64,000 nucleotides of DNA from Cyprinodon diabolis (GCA_030533445.1 CM060068.1:13855479-13919478), one strand, 5' to 3'. Shown: positions 41,698-54,800, numbered from the stretch's first letter. Notes: generated by a model from the letters alone, not told the origin. Program-made: numbers and translations.

Positions 41698-41945
41698 TGC
41701 CTGGGGTGTGCAGTTGTTTTCAAAATAATAGCGGTCCAACATCACTTAGTAAATCAATGAGCATTTCTTTTTTATTTATTAATAGATGGCATTTAGCTTT
41801 AGGTGTAGGAGTGTAATGAATAACCAGCAGACCCAACAGCCTGACATGCTGCTGATTCTGTGTAATTAACTCGCTAATTAGAAGGTTGCATGTTTGAAAT
41901 AACAACAAGTCCAGAGTTCAATCAGTGAGGTTAGTTATCCTTTGG
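41698..41945. repeat. Possible DNA-transposon fragment
   Basis: It begins gggtgtgcagttgttttcaa, then aataatagcggtccaac, a phrase that recurs in fish interspersed repeats. The far end is not defined, and it stops in a poly-A tract near 41950. No inverted terminus was recognised, so this is tentative. Confidence 0.35.
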
Positions 41946-42444
41946 ACAAAAAAAAAAAAAAAAAAAGCAAGTCTTTTTTTTTTATATTCTATTTCGTTTT
42001 AGTTTATACTTTGTCAATAAATGTTGTATTCTTCTACTCACTTTTAATATTCATCACTTCGCTTTGAGTTTTTTTTAATTGGGTTTAAGTTCTTAGTCTA
42101 AGTTATTTCTCTTTAGGTTTTGCAATGTTCTATAATTTTTGCCATTTTCTTTACAATATTTGTTTGACATTTTGATGTTAGTGTTTTTCTACAGTAGCTT
42201 TCTAGTGGATTCTTTGGTTTGTTTTACTTAGTTTATTTGTGCTTTTATCCTTTAATTATATGATGTTCTAATTATCTCATAGTTCTCACTCTCAGGTTGC
42301 ATCTGAACATCCACTCTTACCCCTATATAGAGCACTGTATAGGGGTTACAACATTTTATGATTGTCTAAATATCTTGTGGATGAAAAAAATAGTGGGCTC
42401 AAAATTTCCCACAATGCACTTTGAAAAGTAGTATGCATCCATGG

Positions 42445-43014
42445 TTGTCACTACCCGATCCGTACCGGTAGCGCGATCCATACCATCAGCTCATTTGCGC
42501 ATGTGCAACCAGATATACATCTGGGTAGCCCTCAATTTTAATTTGTAAAAAAGATCTAAATTATATTTTTCCCTCCTTAAAAATAGTAAACATACTAGAC
42601 TATAATGTGTTAAAGGTTTTATCACTTGTGCCGGAAATGGGCTAACTTTTTTGGCACTTTGGATTTAAACATAAATCTAGCCTTTTTGTGTTTTATATTT
42701 TCCTTTAGTGTTAACCTTATGGTAGATAGTGCGTAATTTAAAGAAAAAAAATAAAAAACATAAACATCAGCATGTCCAATAATGATGTCAGAGAAGCTGT
42801 TTAATGGATAAAATGTAAAAAGCGTGAAATTGTCTCAGAAAAGACTTGTTTTAAAGACTTGTATTAGTATTATTTAGTGATTTAAGGATAGAAATAAGTA
42901 CTTTTAGTACCATAATTACATTATTCATGGCGACCTGGATGAACATCTTCTTGCACATTCGCAAGTAACCTGATGGTATGGATAGTGCTTCCGGTAAGGA
43001 TCATGTAGTGACAA
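42445..43014. mobile_element. MITE with long terminal inverted repeats
   Basis: A 570-bp element. The left end ttgtcactacccgatccgta, then ccggtagcgcgatccatacc and atcagctcatttgcgcatg, is mirrored by the right end (gcacattcgc...cctgatggtatgga...tccggtaaggatcatgtagtgacaa). This gives roughly 65-bp imperfect inverted repeats. The trinucleotide tgg flanks both ends. No coding capacity; superfamily unassigned. It appears to sit inside a second inverted-repeat structure. Confidence 0.8.
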
Positions 43015-45573
43015 TGGTCACTAGACAACCAGATATATCCCAGAATGCTTTGCAAGAGCTCTCCTCACAAAGCATTGTGGGATTTGTTTTGAGGGTTAGA
43101 GAGAGCAAAGATGGCTCAGACACTGTGCAGGGAGCAACGGTCACATGAACAACGTGGAGCTAAAAGTTGTGATCAACTGTCTGAACGTTCCGTTAACTTA
43201 GTGCACTGTAAAGTCCACTACAAGTCCCCACTATATAAAGTGACTGAGTGGTTAGGGCCGACCTTCGGACACAGCCTCCATGTCTCCTTATTGGATACAC
43301 CTGTTTTACTGCTCATGTAATTCATGTAGCCACCTGTTCTCTCTGCTTTTTAACTGATAAGTTGTATTCCTCCTAATGGGTTTATACTGTTAGCCAAACC
43401 ATGCCTGCTTTGAAACCAATGTCTGAATATATGCTGAGGATTTCTAAATTTAAACTTCTCAACTCACTGTTTTTCCTCTGCCTGTGGTCTGACCAAGGGT
43501 CAATTCTAAGACCCACAACTTGACACTATACATTATATACATTATACAAGAATGAAGGTTAAAAAAAATGTAAAAACAAAAAACTCAATGGGCTGGTCAT
43601 AGTCTCTCTCGTTATTTGAATAAAATTAATTTTCTGTACATTATTCAGAACTGCTTAATGTTTTACGAAAGTTGATTGTATGGGGGGAAACATCTACTGT
43701 AAATAGGTTTAGTTAGAATTACATTCAATTCCTAGACTCAATTCAATGACAAAGATTCAACTACAAAGACTGAGCCAATTGTCAATGCCTCTTTGCCTAT
43801 GTAAACTTACAGTCGTCAAGAAATAAACCACAAAACAGGCTTAAATCAGAGGTAACCCAACTTTCGCTCAGTTTTTCTTAAGATGTTTCAATACCAAACC
43901 AGAGGCCTCTGTCAGCTCTGTTGATTCTCACTAGAGCAATCTCTTGTGGAAGTGGTGAAGTCAGTTTAAACCCTGTTTTGTGAAATGCCAATTTGTAGAC
44001 AAGTCCTTGCCAATAAGCAGAGTGACTGACCTATTGGTCAGTTGTGCAACACTTAATGGTCTGACAACAAGATTGTTCTTTTTGGGTATCCAAGCATGGA
44101 ATAATAACCAGAGGACACTGTAATACATTGCGTCTCACCCATCATGATACAACACCACAGTACGATCGAGATTCTTTTGCACGACCTTAAAAAGCCATTC
44201 ACACTCAAAGACCCTTAGAAGTGGCTTAATAAAAAGTGTCATAAAAGCCTCGTCATAGTAACCATATCAGGCTTGGGGCATGGAGGTGATGTCTTCCCCT
44301 CTTCATCTATTTACAAGGAACTTGAGACAAACATTTTGCCCTCTTCCAGCGAACATCATGGCTGTCATGGCAATTAAGTTTACAATTGCTGTTTTGCTTT
44401 TAACTGCTACAGTATGTTGCATCATGGATTATAATACAGTCATGTGACACAGTAAGAGCAGATTCCTGTTTGCAAGTGGAAACCACTTCATTAACCCTTG
44501 TTTATGTAAGTAAGCTCCTCTCCCCATATGACATCATTACAGAGTAGAGACACGTATGCAGACTGACAAATATTTACAAAAATCATTGAAAGTACAATTA
44601 CGGTTTATTATGTGAGGTATGCTTTGTATTTGCTCCACAGTTCCATCTTCCTTTGGTTTGGGCTGGATAAGGGATGTGATGTAATGTATTTCATAGATAA
44701 TAGACTGGAGCACAGAGGGATTTCTACTCATGGGAAAACAACAACTGAATTTATCCCAAGTAAAATGCCAGCATTCTTCCTTTTTTCTGCAAATGATAGA
44801 GAAGAAAATAGTTGGGTTCTTTATTAGCGGCCCCAGTGTGTTATTCGGTGCTCCAGAAGTTGGGGCTGTTGGTAAGTCTGCTGGCTTTGTACGCTGAAGC
44901 CTGCTGATAAGCTGCTCCTTGGTGTAATTTTGACTTTGAAAGTAGCCCATTGCTTTTTCTGCCTGCAAAGGAGCTTTGGGATCGCTTTGCATTCTCTCTC
45001 TCTCTTTGTGTGTTTCTTTTTTAATTTTTAATTTAGATTTTGTTTATCGTTGTTCCTTTCTTTTTTGTCCTACTTTGTTTTTGCCCTCTTATCACTGCCA
45101 TCCTTTCCTTTCGTTGCCATGATTGCTTTCTCTGTTTTTTTGTATCTGCTTCCTTAAATAGTTTTTGTTTTTTCTTCACTCCATTTTCTGACCAGACCCA
45201 TCTCTCCCAAACCATTATGATATCCTTGTCTTTCTAGTCATCACTCCCTCTCTCTAAAAGCTGCTTAATACTATCTTGTTGCAGTTGGGCTGCAGTAATT
45301 ACATTTCTGACACAAATCCTGCTTCTCACAGCATGAATGTTTGGGGAAACTTGGGCAGACTGAGTGTGTGGGAGAATGGTCAGTGATATCCCAGTATGTA
45401 TGTTAGGTTGCATAAAATATTTTTTGCTATATTAACCAAGCAAATATCACATGCTGTAGGTTATGAGGGCAAACCCAATCACTCTCTGGATTAAGATGCA
45501 GAATTCTGTTCCCCTGCTTGAATTTCTTGGTTCACTCTCAAACCACCTTAAATTCTGCTGACTACTAATTGTT

Positions 45574-45689
<116 letters not shown>

Positions 45690-45942
45690 CATACATATTT
45701 GATCAAATTCAGCTTATTTATTTTTTATTCACTTTATGACATTACAATCTCATACCTCAGTTATTTTCCTTCAGTGTTACGTGACATACTAAAGCAAATG
45801 AATGCATTAATGTGAATTAGAAGAAATAAAAACAAACGTTTTCTAAAAGATTTTTCTAAATAAAGACTCATGCTTTGGATTAATCTTAAACTAGCTGCGG
45901 AGAACTTCCTTTATTTCTTTTTTTTATTTTATATATTTATAA

Positions 45943-45946
<4 letters not shown>

Positions 45947-45994
<48 letters not shown>
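45947..45994. repeat. (AT)n microsatellite, about 48 bp
   Basis: A second pure TA tract 260 bp from the first; the interval between them is unrelated AT-rich DNA. Confidence 0.97.
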
Positions 45995-45997
<3 letters not shown>

Positions 45998-46668
45998 TTA
46001 TAAGATTAATCGCTTTATAAAATAATTGTTAGTTAATTTAGTAATTGCTTGTTAACTGGAGTATAGAGACTCTTAAACATGCCATTAACTTTAAGAGCAA
46101 ACCAAATAGAGTACAAATTAATTTAAAAATTTTGCATTTAAGACAAAACAAATGTTTTCGACCTATTCTGACAATGTTGTTAGCAACGGCAGTTATTTCA
46201 GTTGTTGGGAAGTGTAAGACTTCTGATTAAGGAGGGAATAAATGAAACAATACTGCGTACGTCCTGGATGAGTTCATACATGGATTTGTTGGAGTGATTC
46301 AGATGATACTGGCAGCTCTAACAAACTGTCTTTTGAGTCTTTAATCTTTGGGATTATCTATTATTAGGGTTGCATTAGGTGCTTTAACAATACTGATTTC
46401 CACTGAATTGAAGCTTTGCTTTTGCATGCAGCTCTTTATTATAGCATTTTAGTGAAAAGCCTAAAGCACAGTTAAAAATACTCTGGCTTTAAATAGAAAT
46501 GTATTTCACTTCATTCAGATGATATAATCTGTTAAATGATGAATCTCTTATCATAATGTATCAACATCATAACTAAGATAATTCCTTTGTACATTTTTAT
46601 TTAGCACTTACCTGTTTTACCATGTAGCACTTTGATTTGTTTAAATATAAGGTGCATTACAAGTCCAA

Positions 46669-46690
46669 TTATTATTATTATTATTATTAC
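46669..46690. repeat. (ATT)n microsatellite
   Basis: Seven tandem ATT units. Confidence 0.95.
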
Positions 46691-46905
46691 CTATTGCAGG
46701 GCAACACAGAGACATATAGGACAGAAATCAACCATTCACGCGCACTCTCACACCTAAGGAGAATTTAGAGAAGCCAATGAACCAACAATGAACAACAGTC
46801 ATGTTTTTGGACTGTGGGAGGAAGCCGGGGTACCTGGAAAGAACACGCGCATGCTCAGGGAGAATATGCAAACTCCATGCAGAAAATCACTGTGTAGCAA
46901 CCGTC
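46691..46905. repeat. Common vertebrate/fish interspersed repeat fragment
   Basis: It contains the phrase series tttggactgtgggaggaagc, cggggtacctggaaagaac and gcaaactccatgcagaaa. This series is found in very many copies in fish and other vertebrates, probably as a non-LTR element 3' region. The family is not confirmed. Confidence 0.6.
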
Positions 46906-47692
46906 TTACTATAAACATAGAGCAAAAATGGCATTCTATTCTTGTTTTTTTTTTTAAATGAGGGTATTCCAGCTAAAACGGTGCAGCCATGTTTGTTTTG
47001 CTTCAGCCTTCCACCTCTGGTTGACGTCATACATGTCACTGCATTTCATTGGTCAGTTTTTTTTTTGGGTCTGGCAAGATGCATTTTCGAGAGTTTGTAA
47101 ATTCACAAATCTTGCAACAATTCATCTTGCTTGCGATGTAACTAAAATAGTCTTTAAATTCATGTTTTATTGTTTTTAGGAAGAAAAAAATAGATCTCAT
47201 TGGCATCCCTATTCTTACTTCCTTTTTTTCTTGTGAGGGTTTACATGAGTTTTTGGTGTCCATGTGGTAGTCACATTAGCAACATCAGCAGTTTGGTTTA
47301 TTCATTTGTCAATGGTTTCTGGTGTTTTATACAAGAAGCAAAAAGTTACACAAGCAGCAACACTTACCGACTGCCTGCAGCGTAGTCCCTGATTATTCAA
47401 ATCATCCCTTTTAGTGTTATAGAGACAGGTATAACAGGATGGGATAAAAGTAAGGCAGGCTAATGTTAGCTCCCTTCCATGAATGACACAAATCAAGAAA
47501 TTTTGACCAAAATTGAGCTCTGCAGAGGGCATTTCTTTTTGGGCTTTTCTGGTTTGAACATATTCTCCAGATTTTCCAGCAGGTTTTAACTGAAGGACAA
47601 CACCAACACGCATGTTTAACAGGAAAAAGTCAGATTTCTGTATGCAATACCTTTAAGCATGGGGACCCTCATACAATTAGACACATAATATA

Positions 47693-48427
47693 TGTCATGT
47701 TGGCTTTCAGGGATCTAACCCACATGCAGAACACTCAGAGACTGGGAAAAAGTTCACAAGTTTATTGAAGATAAATGACAATAAAGAACAATGATTTCTG
47801 GGGATAACTGGGTCCGGGCCTGGTCACGACTGGTTTTCACTGCAGAGAGGGACAGATTGGTTAGCAGTCTTTCAGTGGACTTGCAGGTTGGGTGTTTGGA
47901 GGTCTATACCTGATCAGAGATGAGCAGAGCGGTAGAAGGGGGGAACCATGAGGGTCCAGAGGCTGAAGGCAGGCAGAGGGCTAGGCAGAGGCATGGCAGA
48001 GCAGATAATCTTACTGAGCAGGATCAGAGCTTCTCCCTCAGCTCTTGCTGAGAGCAGGCAGGCAGGTTTCAGACTGAGTAGGATTTCCAGGGTTCTTCTG
48101 AGAACAGACAGCTTGGTTTCTCGCTTGAGAAACCCTTTCAGGTCTTCAGGTTTCCAGGCAGGTTCTTCCTGAGAAGCAGAGAGGATAAAAAGCAGATTAG
48201 GTTCAGGTTCAGGCTTCAAGGGAGTCAAAGATTCAGACAGGCAGGTTGGCTCAGTCTTGCTAACCGTAACTGGCAAACACTCTGGCGTCGGATTATAGCT
48301 CTGCCCCTCCTTAAATGCTGGTCTCCTGATGAGCTTATGAGCCGCAGGTGTGGTGGTCAGCTTCAGCTCCAGGAGACCTAGAACGCCCTCTGCTGGAGAA
48401 AGGTGGACAGACCTCCAGATCCCAACA
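47693..48427 (-). mobile_element. Solo LTR of an LTR retroelement
   Basis: A 735-bp segment bounded by tgtcatgtt and atcccaaca (TG...CA ends) and flanked by an identical 5-bp duplication, atata, at 47688-47692 and 48428-48432. Read on the - strand, a TATA-like tataat lies in the first 150 bp and a polyadenylation signal aataaa (complement of 47761-47766) near the 3' end, as expected of U3-R-U5. No internal coding region is adjacent, so it is a recombined solo LTR. Gypsy or ERV origin cannot be told apart here. Confidence 0.75.
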
Positions 48428-48550
48428 ATATAGATTGGTTTTGACCAATATGTGTGGGCCGATTCATTTAGAGGCTATGTCTTGAGATCATGTGGAGTCT
48501 ATCGGTAGCCACTCCCCTCTATATAAATAAATTGTATGAATTGTTTATTT

Positions 48551-48662
48551 TTTGCGACAAAGGACCACAGGCTGGATTCGAACCTGAGTCGGGCGTGTTG
48601 AGGACCAAGGCCTCCGTACATGGGTCGTTTGTGTCAACCAGTGCACCACCAAAGCATGCCCG
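48551..48662 (-). repeat. tRNA-derived SINE head, - strand
   Basis: The reverse complement begins gcatgctttggtggtgcact, with an A-box (tggtgcactgg). It continues through ggaggccttggtcctcaac to a B-box (ggttcgaatcc) and ctgtggtcctttgtcgc. This is the well-known teleost tRNA-derived SINE head, with box spacing wider than in a tRNA. It is the best-preserved of three copies in the window. Confidence 0.75.
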
Positions 48663-49347
48663 ATGTTCTTTTTTGATTGTTAATCAAATTTTTTTTTTCA
48701 ATTGAGACCTTTTTTTATCATTGTCTCATGTTTATCATGTAAATACAAAAAAAAAAAAAAAAATTATATCGGCTCCAAGAATCAGCCTATAAATGTTGGC
48801 CGCTCATATCTGGGATCAATTTCACTGTTAGCAAAGTAATCTGCTTAAAAATCCTGCCTCACTTTCTCTCAATAGCTGGATGTGTTCGTCTTTAGTATAA
48901 ATTTATTTTTAAGGCCTAGATTAGATTACATTCAAGTAATCTGATAACATCCCAAATAAGAAAAATGAATCCCTTGAATGTATCTCACAAGTTGGATCTT
49001 TATTTTGCAGCATGTCTCTGAATGACATGTTGACTGTGATTATTGATGGGAACCTTACACACTCTGGCCTTTGTCCATCTCTGTCAGAAGCAGGCCTGCA
49101 TAATGCATGTGGATTCTTCTACTGTTTGTTATGATTCTTTGTACGATTCTAGGTTTTGGTTAATGGTTGTTTAAATAGATCTGGAAGTCGCATCAGCCAT
49201 CTCATCTCCTTTGCTCTCAAAGCACACAGACACACACACCCCTACACATCAGTGTGTATAGGGAATCATTAGCTAAAGTGATGCAAGTTTAGCTATCATG
49301 AATCAAAGTGGCATCATATCGACAAGCTAGAGCCAGCAAAGAATCCT

Positions 49348-49384
49348 AAGTGTGTGTGTGAGTGTATGTGAGAGAGAGAGGAGA
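49348..49384. repeat. (GT)n/(GA)n low-complexity tract
   Basis: A short compound tract of gtgtgtgtgag followed by gagagagagag. Confidence 0.8.
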
Positions 49385-50115
49385 TTACCAGTATTTTGAG
49401 CTGGCGGCAGGCCCACTTTCTCTTCCATTTTTCTCGACTCTTCTTGCTGCCACCAGGGTTTTCCCTGGTGATATTCCCTGCAGGAAATTTAATTTGCTTT
49501 CCCCCTGTTGCCCTCTCCCTCATCTATTTTCCCTTCTCTCACATACTGTCAGTGTCTTAGTTGTTTTACGTGGCGCATGGTGACAGTCCCATTACCTTAT
49601 CCCTCTTTGTTAGCTTTATTTACAAAACTTAGTGCGACTCATGGATGTGGTTCCAGTTTTGATGGTAACAATTAACAAGGGTTTTCCCTCCTTAAAAATA
49701 ATAGGTTTCTTTTTTTCACTAGTAATAAACTGTGTATTTATATTATAAAAGTGGAGTCCCACAACTTCTCAGGTATATCTCCTGTATATACCTTTAGCAT
49801 GGTTCCGTTGTTGTAAACTTCTTTATCAACTGTTCTTTCCCTTAGCTATTGGTCTTTTTGCTACTCAATACTTTAGATGATTGATCCTGGAATCCATTAC
49901 AGTCTCAACAACTGTACACTACAGACTTTTGATAGTGTTCAGCCATATCAAGTTCTTTTTGGTGTCCAGTAAGTATCAACATAGGCTTTTGACCTGATCA
50001 GAGCACTGTCCTTCAAAGATGTAGGATTGTACGATAGCACCAGAGTAAATAAGATTGTGTTCTTCTGTCATCATGCAATGCATTTATTTTGTTTTATAGA
50101 AGTAGAACCATATAA

Positions 50116-50451
<336 letters not shown>

Positions 50452-50572
50452 TAACATAGCATAAATAATAAACTACCTGGATTACAATAGTATTGCCTGA
50501 TAGTATCAGCGTGGCCATGTGGGGGAATTTGTGCGTTCACAAACATAGAAGATCACATCTTGTACCTCTGCA

Positions 50573-50577
50573 GTTCT
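50573..50577. repeat. Target-site duplication (left), gttct
   Basis: The 5-mer gttct precedes the 5' LTR and recurs exactly at 55342-55346 after the 3' LTR. Confidence 0.95.
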
Positions 50578-50757
50578 TGTTAAGTTGTAAGTAGCATACT
50601 GCACATGTATAAGATGTAAGGAATGGGAGGCGGGGCGAGATCTGTTTTTTCTTTTTTTTCTGTTGGGTGACGAGCGCGGGCGCGCATGTAGTTAACTGTT
50701 AATGGCGACCATTAAAGTGTGGATGTTAACGTCAGCAGTGTGATTATTGACTCAACA
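50578..50757 (+). repeat. 5' LTR of the copia element
   Basis: 180 bp, identical base for base to 55162-55341 by eye. It has TG...CA ends, a TATA-like tataag at 50608-50613, a GC-rich cgagcgcgggcgcgc stretch, and an attaaa polyadenylation-like signal at 50711-50716. Confidence 0.97.
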
Positions 50758-50758
50758 T

Positions 50759-50774
50759 TGGTAGCAGAGGATGG
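50759..50774 (+). other. Primer binding site, initiator tRNA-Met
   Basis: Sixteen bases (tggtagcagaggatgg) are complementary to the 3' end of eukaryotic initiator tRNA-Met, starting two bases after the LTR end. The gag start codon at 50771-50773 lies inside this match. Confidence 0.9.
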
Positions 50775-51859
50775 CCGCTGCTGGAAATTACAAAGTTCCC
50801 CCACCGTTCGACGAGAAGACGTCTTACGAAAGTTGGAAAAATGAAATTGAAATCTGGAGACTTGTTACCGACTTGGACAAAAAGAAGCAGGCCCTAGCGG
50901 TTACCCTGTCGCTATCAGGAAGAGCGAGAGAAAGCGCGCTGGAAATCGCTGCGGAACATCTCAACGACGATACAGGAATGAGTGTTCTTTTAGACAAGTT
51001 GGATTCAGTGTTTTTAAAAGAAGAAAAGGATCGACAGTACGAAGCTTACACGGAATTTGATCGGATCGACAGACGTGGCGACACGTCCATGATGGATTAC
51101 ATTATCGAATTTGAACGACGGTACAACAAGTTACGTAAGTTCAAAATGGAACTACCGGATGCAGTGTTAGCATTCAAGCTATTAGACACCGCGGGGCTAA
51201 ACGTTAAAGACAAACAGCTAGCTCTTACCGCCTGTTCCACTGTATCTTTTGACAACATGAAATCGGCTTTGAAAAGAATCTTCGGTGATAATGTCTATCC
51301 TCCACAAGAGGGCGACTCAGCCTTTTTCACCAAATACACAGGCAAGCGTGAACGGAGTTCAAACTCGGAGCAAAGCCCTAGAACAGCTGCAGGGACTAAT
51401 CCACTCGACAAATACGGGAGAACTAAATGTGCAATATGTCAGAGCACTTATCACTGGGCAAAAGACTGCCCCAATAAAAGAGAACATGTGAAGCTAACAA
51501 ATGCTGAGGGATCAAAAGACAACGTTGAAGAATGTAATATTACTCTGTTTTCAGACGAATCCACATCTGACACACAGATCTTCATGGTAGAAGCTTTGGG
51601 ATCTGCTGTGATTGACACTGCCTGTACAAGAACTGTGTGTGGTGAAAAATGGCTTGCAGATTATGTAAGTGGGTTGCCTCAGAGAGAATTAATAAAGATT
51701 AAAGATGAAAAGAGTGCAAGACCTTTCCGGTTTGGGGATGGAAAACTGGTGCAATCCACAAGAAAGGTGACTATTCCTGCAACAATAGGAAAAACTAAAT
51801 GCAACATTGAGACAGAAGTAGTTCCAGCAGATATACCGATGCTTTTGAGCAAAACATAA
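50771..51859 (+). CDS. copia gag plus N-terminal protease
   Basis: An open frame of 362 residues. The N-terminal 190 residues form the Gag-like nucleocapsid region (YESWKNEIEIWRLVTDLDKK near the start is typical of copia UBN2/RVT-gag domains). A CCHC zinc knuckle, C-x2-C-x4-H-x4-C, is at residues 220-233 (CAICQSTYHWAKDC). The aspartic protease motif DTA is at 282-284. The frame ends at TAA 51857-51859, inside the protease domain and not at a gag/pol boundary. The codons after the stop continue in the same frame into integrase. The start codon overlaps the primer binding site, leaving a very short leader after the LTR. Confidence 0.93.
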   Translation: MAAAGNYKVPPPFDEKTSYESWKNEIEIWRLVTDLDKKKQALAVTLSLSGRARESALEIAAEHLNDDTGMSVLLDKLDSVFLKEEKDRQYEAYTEFDRIDRRGDTSMMDYIIEFERRYNKLRKFKMELPDAVLAFKLLDTAGLNVKDKQLALTACSTVSFDNMKSALKRIFGDNVYPPQEGDSAFFTKYTGKRERSSNSEQSPRTAAGTNPLDKYGRTKCAICQSTYHWAKDCPNKREHVKLTNAEGSKDNVEECNITLFSDESTSDTQIFMVEALGSAVIDTACTRTVCGEKWLADYVSGLPQRELIKIKDEKSARPFRFGDGKLVQSTRKVTIPATIGKTKCNIETEVVPADIPMLLSKT

Positions 51860-54800
51860 CTGAAGAGAGCGAGTGCTGTTTTAGACATTGCTCAAGACAA
51901 AGCAATGATGTTTGACCAACCTGTAAAACTTGAACTGACATCTTCTGGACATTATTGTGTAAACTTAAGAAAGGAAAGGATCAATAATGAAAGCCAGTTT
52001 AAACAAAGTGAGACACCAAATGATGAAGATGAAATTCTCATTGTGACAGAAAACATGGCAACAAAAGAAAAAAAAACAGTACTGCTAAAGCTACATAAAC
52101 AATTTGGACATGCCTCAGTTGACAGACTACAAAAGCTCTTGTCTTGCTCAGGCAACACCGATGATGAGAGCATTACAATCCTGAAGGAAATTGTCAAAAA
52201 CTGTGAAATATGCATCCGGTACAGTAGAGCAAAACCTAAACCTGCAGTGGGTTTACCCATGGCTTCAACGTATAATGAAACTGTAGCGGTGGACTTACAT
52301 GAGCTTGAGCCAGGTTTGTGGTATCTACATGCCATCGACCATTTTACAAGATTCAGTGCAGGGAGCATTATTACCACAAAAAGACCCAAAGAGATAGTGA
52401 GGCACTTTATTCACTGCTGGATAAGCGTTCATGGCCCACCACGCAGATTATTCACTGACAATGGAGGTGAATTTAACAACGAAGAAATAAGAGACATGGC
52501 TGAACATTTTAACATTGAGGTTAAAGCCACTGCTGGATACAGTCCATGGAGCAACGGCCTACTGGAAAGACACAATCAGATTCTCAGTGAAATGCTACTC
52601 AAGGTAAAGAGAGACAACAAATGTGACTGGAAAATGGCTCTGGACTGGGCTTTGATGGCAAAAAACAGCATGCACAATGTACATGGCTACAGTCCATATC
52701 AACTTGTTTTTGGTCAAAACCCAAACCTGCCTTCAGTCCTAATTGATAGACCTCCAGCATTGGAAACTGATGTCAACACATGGATGGGTCATCACACTGC
52801 AACACTGCACGGCATGAGAAAAGCCTTTGCTGAGGCTGAATGTTCTGAGAGGATCCGAAAAACCCTCCGAAAACAGCTGCGACCCACAGATGACAAATAT
52901 GAAACAGGAGACAAAGTCTATTACAAACGTACAGACTGTCAGGAGTGGAAAGGGCCAGGTGTGGTTATCGGCCAAGATGGTGTAGTAATATTCGTCAGGC
53001 ATGGTGGAACGTATGTCAGGGTACACCAGTCTAGGCTGAGAAAAAGGAATGAGACACAAGAGAAACTAGGGGAAAGCGAAAGCAAAAATCCATTTAAAAC
53101 GGATGAACACCTTTCAAAGACACCAGCAGCGGTATTTGATGAAGAACATGACTTTGAAAGTGAACATGAGGAGGAGATGGCACCAACAAGCAATGAATCA
53201 CTTGGTGTTGCAGAAAACAGTGTATCCTCCTGTGATCCAGTACAACCTGAAGGGGATGGTCTTCCACTAACACACACAACTGTAAGTGAAGGAATAAAAC
53301 TAAAAGCTGGACAAGGAATTCAATTCACAGACAAAGAAACAGGTCAAAAATATGCTGGAAAAATAACAAGCCGTGCAGGGAAAGCCAGTGGGAAACACAA
53401 AAACTGGTATAACTTAGAATATACTGAGCCAGAGGAAATTGCTGGATCTACAGGATCCATTGATATGGGACAAGTAAGCAACCTCGAAGTAGTCGAAAAT
53501 GTCAAGACCAATACTAACAACAGAGATGAAATATTAGTAGTGAACGAGGATATTTTCTCACACGCTAAACAAACTGAACTTGAGAACTGGAAAAGAAACA
53601 ATGTATTTGTGGAGGAAAAAGATGAAGGTCAGAAATGCATATCAACGAGGTGGGTGTGCACACTCAAGAAAACACAAGTAGACATAGTACCCAAAGCAAG
53701 ACTGGTTGCAAGAGGCTTTGATGAAATTAACATTCAAGAACTTCCTAAGGATTCACCCACTTGTTCCTCTGAATCTCTAAAGATGGTTATAGCTGTCATA
53801 TGCCAAAATAAATGGAAGCTGAACTCTATGGACATCAAAGCAGCCTTTTTGCAAGGTAAAGATTTAACACGGGATGTGTATCTCCGTCCGCCTCAAGAGG
53901 CAGAGAGCGAAGGAATCGTATGGAAATTAAATAAATGTGTTTATGGCTTGGCAGATGCTTCCTTGTTCTGGTACAACAAGGTGAAAGAAACCATGCAGAA
54001 GCTGGGAGGAACTGTGTCAAAAGTTGATCCAGCTGTCTTCTACTGGCAAGATGATTTCTGTAAGGTGACAGGAGTTCTTGCATGCCATGTAGATGACTTT
54101 GTATGGGGTGGTTCAGACATGTTTTCTTCAGCTATTATCCCCCAACTGAAAACTGCTTTTCAAGTTGGAAGAGAAGAACATAACAGCTTCAACTACATTG
54201 GAATGGAGGTTCATTCTCTGCAGAATGAAATCAGAGTACAACAGCGAGCATACATTAAAAACCTACAGCCCATTCCTATGGATCCCATCAGAGCACCACA
54301 GCGGGAGGCTCCATTAACAGACACAGAAATGGACATGTTAAAATCCAAGATTGGACAGATTCTGTGGGTAGCAAGACAGAGCAGACCTGACCTCATGTGT
54401 GACATATCTATCTTGGCGTCAAACACAAAACATGGTACAATTCAAACATTACACTCTGCAAACAAACTGATCAGAAAACTTAAATCTGAGGAAGTTACCC
54501 TTAGATTCCAATGCTTGGGAAACAGCAAATACCACAAGCTAGTGGTGTTCAGCGATTCCTCAATGGGAAACCTCTCAGATGGAGGGACACAAGGAGGACA
54601 TTTTGTCATGCTGATGGGAGAAGATGGAAAATTTTCACCCATATGCTGGCAATCCAGACGGATTAGGAGAGTGGTACGTAGCACGTTAGCTGGAGAGACT
54701 TTAGCACTAGCAGATGGAATCGATAGTGCTGTCTTTCTTGCTACACTCTATTCAGAGCTGATGGTTGGTGATGGCACGCGCAACATCTTACCCATTACCT

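Noticed and set aside
44537..44992. A 151-codon open frame on the - strand
   Set aside because: No recognisable domain, no splice context, intronic AT-rich DNA; most likely a chance open frame.
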